Positions 58,532 to 64,000 of a stretch of DNA of 64,000 nucleotides are shown piece by piece (position 1 is the stretch's first letter; each line of letters begins with the position of its first letter). The position numbers and the translations under genes were made by a program. Origin of the DNA: Trichormus variabilis 0441 (GTDB lineage: Bacteria > Cyanobacteriota > Cyanobacteriia > Cyanobacteriales > Nostocaceae); NCBI RefSeq assembly GCF_009856605.1, contig NZ_CP047242.1:5956501-6020500 (forward strand), in the 5' to 3' direction. Under the pieces are notes generated by a model, which was not told the DNA's origin, did no database searches, and saw only the letters and a program-made list of their open reading frames with translations.

Positions 58532-58807
58532 TCAGTGTCCATAATTGATGAATAAATCGAATATTTTGATGCTCTAGAGTAATTTACTTTTCAGGATAAA
58601 TTATTGTTAAATCTGGTACATAATTATTTGCAATAAATAAGTAGATTTCAGTCAAGAAAATCTGAAGTATACGTATTTTTCCTGAGCCATATTTAACAGT
58701 AAGATATCAAAATTATAACAAACCGCTAGCCTGTAATTATCAGGATTAAATACACAACTTATCTTTGATATTTTAGCTAAAAACCTACAATTTTACAGAG
58801 AATTATC

Positions 58808-59170
58808 ATGAATACTGTGTTAGTTATCGAGGATGGTCTCACCGACCGCGAAATTCTTATTCGTTACTTACAACAAGCTGGATATTCTGTTATTAGTGCC
58901 ACAAGCAGTGAAGAAGCCCAAGAAAAATTAGATGTAACTCAACCAGATTTAATATTTCTGGATGTAATTTTACCAGGTAAAAGTGGGTTTGAAATTTGTC
59001 GAGAACTGAAAAATAACCCAAAGACTAGCAATATTCCTGTAGTTTTCTGCTCTACCAAAAATAGTGATGTAGATAAAACTTGGGGAAATATGCTAGGGGC
59101 AGAAGCTTATCTTTCTAAACCTATCAATCAGGAAGAGTTAACCTTAACTCTCAAGAGACTTTCTAGATAA
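58808..59170 (+). CDS. pixH: CheY-like response regulator, PixH/PilH-like
   Basis: 120 residues, a single receiver domain. Acidic pair in IEDGLTDREIL (the usual DD is ED), phospho-Asp in PDLIFLDVILPGKSGFE, switch Ser in VVFCSTKNSD and Lys in AYLSKPIN. It is the second of five same-strand genes in the order regulator, CheY, CheW, MCP, CheA. It probably competes for phosphate or switches pilus motors, as PilH does. Confidence 0.9.
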   Translation: MNTVLVIEDGLTDREILIRYLQQAGYSVISATSSEEAQEKLDVTQPDLIFLDVILPGKSGFEICRELKNNPKTSNIPVVFCSTKNSDVDKTWGNMLGAEAYLSKPINQEELTLTLKRLSR

Positions 59171-59218
59171 AATTTTCTAGAAATTAACCAAATACTAAAT
59201 AAATTAAAGGGTGAAAAT

Positions 59219-59692
59219 TTGGAAAGTCAGCAGAAATTTTTAAGCTTTAATTTGGGAATCAAAGATACAGCAGTGATTTCCTTACAGCATATTACAGAAG
59301 TTTTACAAGTATCTTTGGTTGATATATGCGGCGTACCCCAAATGCCAGCTTGTGTTATGGGTGTATACAACTGGCGCGGTGAAATGTTGTGGTTAGTAGA
59401 TTTAGAAGAAATGCTAGGTTACCCACCACTATCACATACAAGCAACTTTCTGGCAAAAATGATGGCAATTGTGTTGGAGGATGATGGTAAGCATTTAGGG
59501 ATTATAGTCCGGCAAATGATGGATATTGAGTTTCTGGATAATAATCAAATGAAAGCACCTGCTGCTGAATTATTTTCATCATCCATTACTGATTTTTTGC
59601 AAGGATACTTCATTAATCATGATGAGAAAATGATGTTCAATTTAGATGCTAGTGCTATTATTCATTCTCCTATGTGGGTTACTCATAACTAA
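59219..59692 (+). CDS. pixI: CheW-like adaptor, PixI/PilI-like
   Basis: 157 residues of the CheW fold: FLSFNLGIKDTAVISLQHIT, the conserved VYNWRGEMLWLVDLEEMLG and IVRQMMDIEFL. It starts at TTG 59219, with AAAGG about eight bases ahead; no ATG or GTG gives the full N-terminal strand. It couples the receptor (next gene) to the CheA kinase. 48 bases separate it from the CheY gene. Confidence 0.9.
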   Translation: MESQQKFLSFNLGIKDTAVISLQHITEVLQVSLVDICGVPQMPACVMGVYNWRGEMLWLVDLEEMLGYPPLSHTSNFLAKMMAIVLEDDGKHLGIIVRQMMDIEFLDNNQMKAPAAELFSSSITDFLQGYFINHDEKMMFNLDASAIIHSPMWVTHN

Positions 59693-59844
59693 TCATCAAT
59701 CAAGCGCTATTGATTATAGTTTTTAAAACCTATAATCACCACAATAACTTAGATTTGCTAACAATTACATATCTATTAATACAAGTGTAACATTAATTAG
59801 CAAATATCAAATAATTAAACTAAAAAAAATTGAGGTTGATTCAG

Positions 59845-62800
59845 ATGACGATCGCAAAATATAACAGCAAGGAAAATGAGAAAGTTGCTACAGCTTCTCA
59901 ATTAGAAAATCCTAACTTAGCCAATAACGTCCAGAAAGAAGAAATCGGAGTCAATGAAAGCGCCCAACAAGTAAAAATGTGGCGACAGCAGTTGCAAGAT
60001 ATCATCATGCAGATGCGCCAAGTATCAGAGTGGGATGCAGTTTTAAAAATCACTGTGGTGAAAGTTAGAGAAAAAATTGCTTGCGATCGCGCGTTAATTT
60101 ATCAGTTTACTTCACCTGAGTCTGGTAAAGTTTTAGCAGAATCAAGAACTCTTGGTTGGACACCAACTATGGGGGAATTTCTTCCAGGGATTACCTTTGG
60201 TTTAGACACGAATCAAGACTATATAGAGCCAATAACTATTAACAACGTTACACAAATCCAACTTACTCCCTATCAAAAACAGTTACTGGATAAATTCCAA
60301 ATTAAAGCTAGTTTAAGTTTGCCAATAGTTGCAGACGGTAAAGTATGGGGTTTGCTGGTAGTCACTGGCTGCGTCAATCCTAGAAACTGGCAAGAAACAG
60401 AAATTACACTATTAACCCAAGTTAGTACAGAGTTAACCTATAGATTGCAGAATTTTGAATTTCAAACTCAATTACAACTGCAAAATCAGGCTAAACAAGC
60501 TGTATCTAAAGTGATGGAAAAAATCTTACGGCTATCAAATACCGATAAGATTTTCCAAAGCACCACTCAAGAAATCCGTCAATTGTTGAAGTGCGATCGC
60601 GTCGCTGTTTACCGTTTCAATCCTGATTGGAGTGGGGAATTTGTCGCGGAATCTGTAGGTAGTGGTTGGGTAAAACTAGTAGGCCCTGATATCAAGACTG
60701 TTTGGGAAGATACCCACTTACAAGAAACCCAAGGTGGACGTTATCGCCATCAAGAAAGTTTTGTCGTTAACGATATTTATCAAGCTGGTCATTTTTCTTG
60801 CCATCTAGAAATTTTAGAACAGTTTGAAATCAAAGCTTACATTATTGTTCCTGTCTTTGCTGCGGAAAAATTATGGGGTTTATTGGCAGCTTATCAAAAC
60901 TCTGGTACCCGTGAGTGGTTAGAGTGGGAATCTAGTTTTTTGGCTCAAGTAGGGTTGCAATTTGGCATAGCTATTTCTCATGCAGAATATTTAGAACAAA
61001 CGCGATTGCATTCTGAGCAAATGATGCAGATTGCTGAACAGGAAAAAATATTTTCCAGAATAGTTAACCGTATTCGCCAAGCTTCAGATGTAGAAACTAT
61101 TTTTAGAACCACCACTCAAGATGTACGTCAATCATTACGCTGTGATCGCGTCGCCGTTTATCGTTTCAATTCTGATTGGGGTGGTGAGTTTGTCGCTGAG
61201 TCAGTTGCTTCTGGATGGACAAAAGTGGTGGGGCCAAATATTAAAACTGTTATAGATGATACCTACCTCCAAGATACTAAAGGTGGACGCTATACCAGAG
61301 GAGAACATCATATTGTCAATAATATCTATACAGCAGGTTTTGCACCCTGTCATATCGAGACATTAGAGCAGTTTGAAGCTAGAGCTTATATCATTGTGCC
61401 TATCTTTTTTGGAGATAAATTATGGGGCTTGCTGGCAGCATATCAAAACTCTAGCTCCCGCGAGTGGCAATCTTGGGAAGTCAACTTTTTAACTCAAATT
61501 GCGTTGCAATTTAGCCTTGCTAAATCCCAATTAGACTATCTAGAACAGGTACAAATAAAATCTGAGAAAATAGCTCAGATAGCAGAACAGGAAAAATCCT
61601 TTACTAAGATAGTTAACCGCATTCGTCAAGCGGTAGATATCGATGATATTTTCAAAATTACTACCCAAGAAGTCCGGCAATTATTAAGGAGCGATCGCGT
61701 CGCTGTTTATCGCTTCAATCCTAATTGGGGTGGTGAATTCGTAGCAGAATCAGTAGGTAATAATTGGGTCAAACTTGTAGGGAATGATATTAAAACTGTT
61801 TGGGAAGATACTTACATCCAAGAAACACAAGGCGGTAGATATGCCAAAGGGGAAACCTTTGTTGTCAATGATATTTCTCAAGCTGGTCATTCTCCCTGCC
61901 ATTTGGAAATTCTAGAACAATTTGAAGTTAAAGCATATGTAATTGTTCCTGTTTTCTGTAATGAACAATTATGGGGATTGCTAGCAGCCTATCAAAATTC
62001 TGGCCTCCGTGATTGGGAACAATCCGAAGTCAGCCTATTAGCAAGGGTTGGTGACCAATTAGGATTAGCGCTGCAACAGACAGAATATCTGCAACAACTG
62101 CAAGCAAAATCGGCACAGTTAGCAGAAGCCGCAGCCAGAGAAAAAGCAGCCAAAGAGTTACTGCAACAGCGTTCTATTCAACTACTAATGGCTGTGCGAC
62201 CAGCTTTAAATGGTGATTTGACAGTCCGCGCACCAATTACAGAAGACGAACTAGGCACAATCGCCGACGCTTACAATAACACCTTGCAAGCCTTGCGGCA
62301 AATTGTCTTACAAGTGCAAACATCTTCTCAACAAGTCGCCCAAACCTCCAGTGATAGCAATGCTTCACTTGCAGGCTTGAATAACTTAGCCAAACAACAA
62401 TCCATAGAAATTACCACAGCCTTAGGTGAAATTCAACAGATGCTCGACTCTACCCAAGCTGTGGTAACTAGCGCCGAGTTGGTACAAGTGGCGGTACAAC
62501 AAGCAAACAAAACCGTCGAATCGGGCGATGCAGCAATGAACTTAACAGTTCAAGCCATCCAAGGGATTCGAGAGACTGTAGCGCAAACAAGCAAAAAAAT
62601 TAAACGCCTGAGTGAATCTTCGCAAAAAATCTCCAAAGTGGTGAACTTGATTAGTAGTTTTGCCACCCAAACAAACGTCTTGGCTTTGAACGCCGCTATT
62701 GAAGCCACCCGTGCAGGTGAATATGGTAAAGGTTTCGCAGTTGTAGCCGATGAAGTTCGTTCTTTATCTCGCCAGTCAGCCGCCGCCACAATTGAAATTG

Positions 62801-63147
62801 AAAAATTAGTCCAAGAAATTCAGGCGGAAACTGGAGAAGTAGCGGTGGCGATGGAAACCGGGATTCAGCAGGTAGTAGAAGGGACGAATTTTGTCAGTGA
62901 AACAAGGCACAACTTAAATGCGATCGTTTCTGCAACTGCCGAAATTAGCCAACTAATTCAACAAATTACTGATGCAACTCAAAAACAAATGGGGCAATCT
63001 GTATTAGTCACAAATTCGATGAAAGATGTGGCAGAAATCGCCAAAAAAACCTTTGCAGAATCACAAGATATTGCCACCGTTTTCCAAGACTTATCAGGTA
63101 TGGCACAAGATTTGTTAACAACCGCTAGTAAGTTCAAAGTGAATTAA
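59845..63147 (+). CDS. pixJ: PixJ-type methyl-accepting photoreceptor with four GAF domains
   Basis: 1100 residues from ATG 59845 with GAGG at 59832. Four phytochrome-like GAFs: GAF1 about 45-215, GAF2 222-395, GAF3 400-575, GAF4 580-760; then a coiled linker, HAMP-like 785-835 and an MCP signalling domain with the tip NVLALNAAIEATRAGEYGKG. Cyanobacteriochrome bilin Cys-His pairs are C319 (GAF2), C502 (GAF3) and C685 (GAF4), exactly 183 residues apart. The red/green-type Trp, 32 residues before the Cys, is present in GAF2 (W287) and GAF4 (W653) and is Ile (I470) in GAF3. GAF1 has no Cys. There is no membrane segment, so the receptor is soluble or attached otherwise. Layout matches AnPixJ. Confidence 0.95.
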   Translation: MTIAKYNSKENEKVATASQLENPNLANNVQKEEIGVNESAQQVKMWRQQLQDIIMQMRQVSEWDAVLKITVVKVREKIACDRALIYQFTSPESGKVLAESRTLGWTPTMGEFLPGITFGLDTNQDYIEPITINNVTQIQLTPYQKQLLDKFQIKASLSLPIVADGKVWGLLVVTGCVNPRNWQETEITLLTQVSTELTYRLQNFEFQTQLQLQNQAKQAVSKVMEKILRLSNTDKIFQSTTQEIRQLLKCDRVAVYRFNPDWSGEFVAESVGSGWVKLVGPDIKTVWEDTHLQETQGGRYRHQESFVVNDIYQAGHFSCHLEILEQFEIKAYIIVPVFAAEKLWGLLAAYQNSGTREWLEWESSFLAQVGLQFGIAISHAEYLEQTRLHSEQMMQIAEQEKIFSRIVNRIRQASDVETIFRTTTQDVRQSLRCDRVAVYRFNSDWGGEFVAESVASGWTKVVGPNIKTVIDDTYLQDTKGGRYTRGEHHIVNNIYTAGFAPCHIETLEQFEARAYIIVPIFFGDKLWGLLAAYQNSSSREWQSWEVNFLTQIALQFSLAKSQLDYLEQVQIKSEKIAQIAEQEKSFTKIVNRIRQAVDIDDIFKITTQEVRQLLRSDRVAVYRFNPNWGGEFVAESVGNNWVKLVGNDIKTVWEDTYIQETQGGRYAKGETFVVNDISQAGHSPCHLEILEQFEVKAYVIVPVFCNEQLWGLLAAYQNSGLRDWEQSEVSLLARVGDQLGLALQQTEYLQQLQAKSAQLAEAAAREKAAKELLQQRSIQLLMAVRPALNGDLTVRAPITEDELGTIADAYNNTLQALRQIVLQVQTSSQQVAQTSSDSNASLAGLNNLAKQQSIEITTALGEIQQMLDSTQAVVTSAELVQVAVQQANKTVESGDAAMNLTVQAIQGIRETVAQTSKKIKRLSESSQKISKVVNLISSFATQTNVLALNAAIEATRAGEYGKGFAVVADEVRSLSRQSAAATIEIEKLVQEIQAETGEVAVAMETGIQQVVEGTNFVSETRHNLNAIVSATAEISQLIQQITDATQKQMGQSVLVTNSMKDVAEIAKKTFAESQDIATVFQDLSGMAQDLLTTASKFKVN

Positions 63148-63508
63148 TAATTCGGGACTGGGGACTGGAGACTGGGGGCTAGGAACTAGCTAGTAATGTG
63201 TCAATTTTTTAGTAAGGGTTTTAGTCCTAACTTGAGAATTACTACAGTCACGCGGTGTGCAACTTTCTCTCAAACCTAACCCCCAACCCCTTCCCTGCGT
63301 TCGCGCAGCGTGTCGGAGACAGGGAAGGGGAGTAAGATTCAAAGCCTCTCTCCGCTTCGGGGAAAGGTACCCTACGGAAAGCAAGCTATGGAGAGGGGTT
63401 TCAAAAATAAGTCGCACATCGCGTTACAGTCCTACCTGCCAACCTTCAAAACTATCTTGACAAAATAACCTACCCAATCGCCAGTATCCAATCCCCAGTA
63501 CCCAAATT
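63148..63508. other. Intergenic pixJ / cheA with repeat insert
   Basis: 361 bases inside the otherwise compact operon. Nearly half is the interrupted dispersed repeat at 63249-63424. GGGGACTGGGGACTGGAGAC heptamer-like units lie at 63154-63177. Confidence 0.55.
63249..63424. repeat. Inverted copy of the 136-base dispersed repeat with two nested inserts
   Basis: The complement of 33060-33195, interrupted by GCGTTCGCGCAGCGTGTCGG then AGAC (63297-63320) and by ACCCTACGGAAAGCAAGCTA (63369-63388). The second insert is an almost exact copy of 521-540. Confidence 0.8.
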
Positions 63509-64000
63509 ATGATGACTGATACCGAGATTCGTGAACAAGGCTATATTTATTTTTTAGCGGAAGCGCCAGATTTAATTCAAACTATCGAGCAAGAATTATT
63601 CAGTCTAGCTGAAAATCATAGTGTAGCTAGAGTTCATAATTTAATGCGGGCTACTCATACAATTAAGGGTGGTGCTGCTACTGTTGGGCTAAAAACAATT
63701 CAGATGATAGCTCATTCTTTGGAGGATGTGTTCAAGGCTTTATATAGCCCCAAGGTAGTAATAGATGCTGAGTTACAAACTTATTTGTTTCAGTCCTATG
63801 AATGTTTGCAATTGGCATTAACATCAGAATTAACAGGCAGCATTATTAACGAAGAAGAACTTTTACAAAGAGCTACTGATATATTTGCTAAACTCCAAGA
63901 AAAATTAGGTGATAATTTTGGTGATGATTCTCATATCCCTACATCTGAAGAGTTGGGATTCGATATTGTTCAATCTATATTTGAAGTAGGTGTACAGCAA
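63509..64000 (+). CDS. pixL: CheA-like histidine kinase, PixL-like (5' part only)
   Basis: Open from ATG 63509 (a second ATG at 63512 follows) to the right edge, 164 codons. Residues 1-125 are an Hpt domain with phosphorylated His in HNLMRATHTIKGGAATVGLK, exactly the P1 signature. After it a Ser/Thr/Asp linker begins (KLGDNFGDDSHIPTSEELG), with a second Hpt or the P2-P5 modules expected beyond the window. As the fifth gene after regulator, CheY, CheW and receptor it is the operon kinase. Confidence 0.9.
   Translation, partial: MMTDTEIREQGYIYFLAEAPDLIQTIEQELFSLAENHSVARVHNLMRATHTIKGGAATVGLKTIQMIAHSLEDVFKALYSPKVVIDAELQTYLFQSYECLQLALTSELTGSIINEEELLQRATDIFAKLQEKLGDNFGDDSHIPTSEELGFDIVQSIFEVGVQQ

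Overview
The window looks like chromosome of a filamentous, heterocyst-forming type cyanobacterium of the Nostoc/Anabaena group. The HIP1 octamer GCGATCGC occurs throughout. dnaE is present only as its C-terminal half behind a DnaE split intein. There is a CIRCE-controlled groEL with no groES beside it, a heme oxygenase for bilin synthesis, sucrose synthase, a GAF-GAF-PAS adenylate cyclase of the Anabaena CyaB kind, and a pix-type phototaxis operon whose receptor matches the Anabaena PixJ architecture. From memory the intein and PixJ sequences are closest to Anabaena variabilis / Nostoc PCC 7120, but no search was run. I see no prophage, integron, CRISPR array, rRNA or tRNA. Gene density is ordinary and strands are mixed.

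Layout. 1-5.3 kb: start of a ribosomal-protein-S1-type gene (runs off the left edge), a dienelactone hydrolase, a GntR regulator and the adenylate cyclase. 6-13.3 kb: a secreted filamentous-haemagglutinin-like protein, small and hypothetical proteins, a flavin-binding PNPOx-like protein and a Tat-exported PhoD phosphatase. 13.7-25 kb: a fatty acid hydroxylase/SDR fusion, two unknown proteins, a PEP-CTERM glycerophosphodiesterase, a RodZ-like protein, gatA, dnaE-C with intein, a PD-(D/E)XK-like protein and a DUF6464 protein. 25-31 kb: a sugar operon in which sucrose synthase is followed 23 bases later by a GH65 phosphorylase fused to beta-phosphoglucomutase. 31-42.8 kb: tgt, a membrane acyltransferase-like protein, a DUF4397 protein, serA, prmA, a DUF433/DUF5615 pair, thioredoxin, fabG and a WecA-like transferase. 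42.9-56.6 kb: groEL, heme oxygenase, glmM, rtcA, a hybrid histidine kinase, a ParA-like ATPase, a Uma2 protein and ileS. 57.3-64 kb: the phototaxis operon in the order PatA-type regulator, CheY, CheW, methyl-accepting photoreceptor, CheA (cut by the right edge).

How genes work together. The last operon is a complete light-to-pilus signalling chain up to CheA; heme oxygenase makes the biliverdin from which its bilin chromophore derives. Sucrose synthase and the phosphorylase/mutase fusion would feed disaccharide carbon to nucleotide sugars and glucose-6-phosphate. Most other genes are housekeeping and stand alone.

The most unusual material is non-coding. There are 7- and 8-base tandem repeats, some supplying stop codons and one forming an in-frame domain linker. 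A probable MITE sits inside one such array. A family of GTAGAGA palindromes sits at gene 3' ends. A larger dispersed repeat carries 20-24 base inserts nested within it. Two decayed gene remnants are also visible. I did not find a convincing wholly new multi-gene system; the best leads are the tandem bilin-binding GAF array, the repeat-linked enzyme fusion and the nested repeats.
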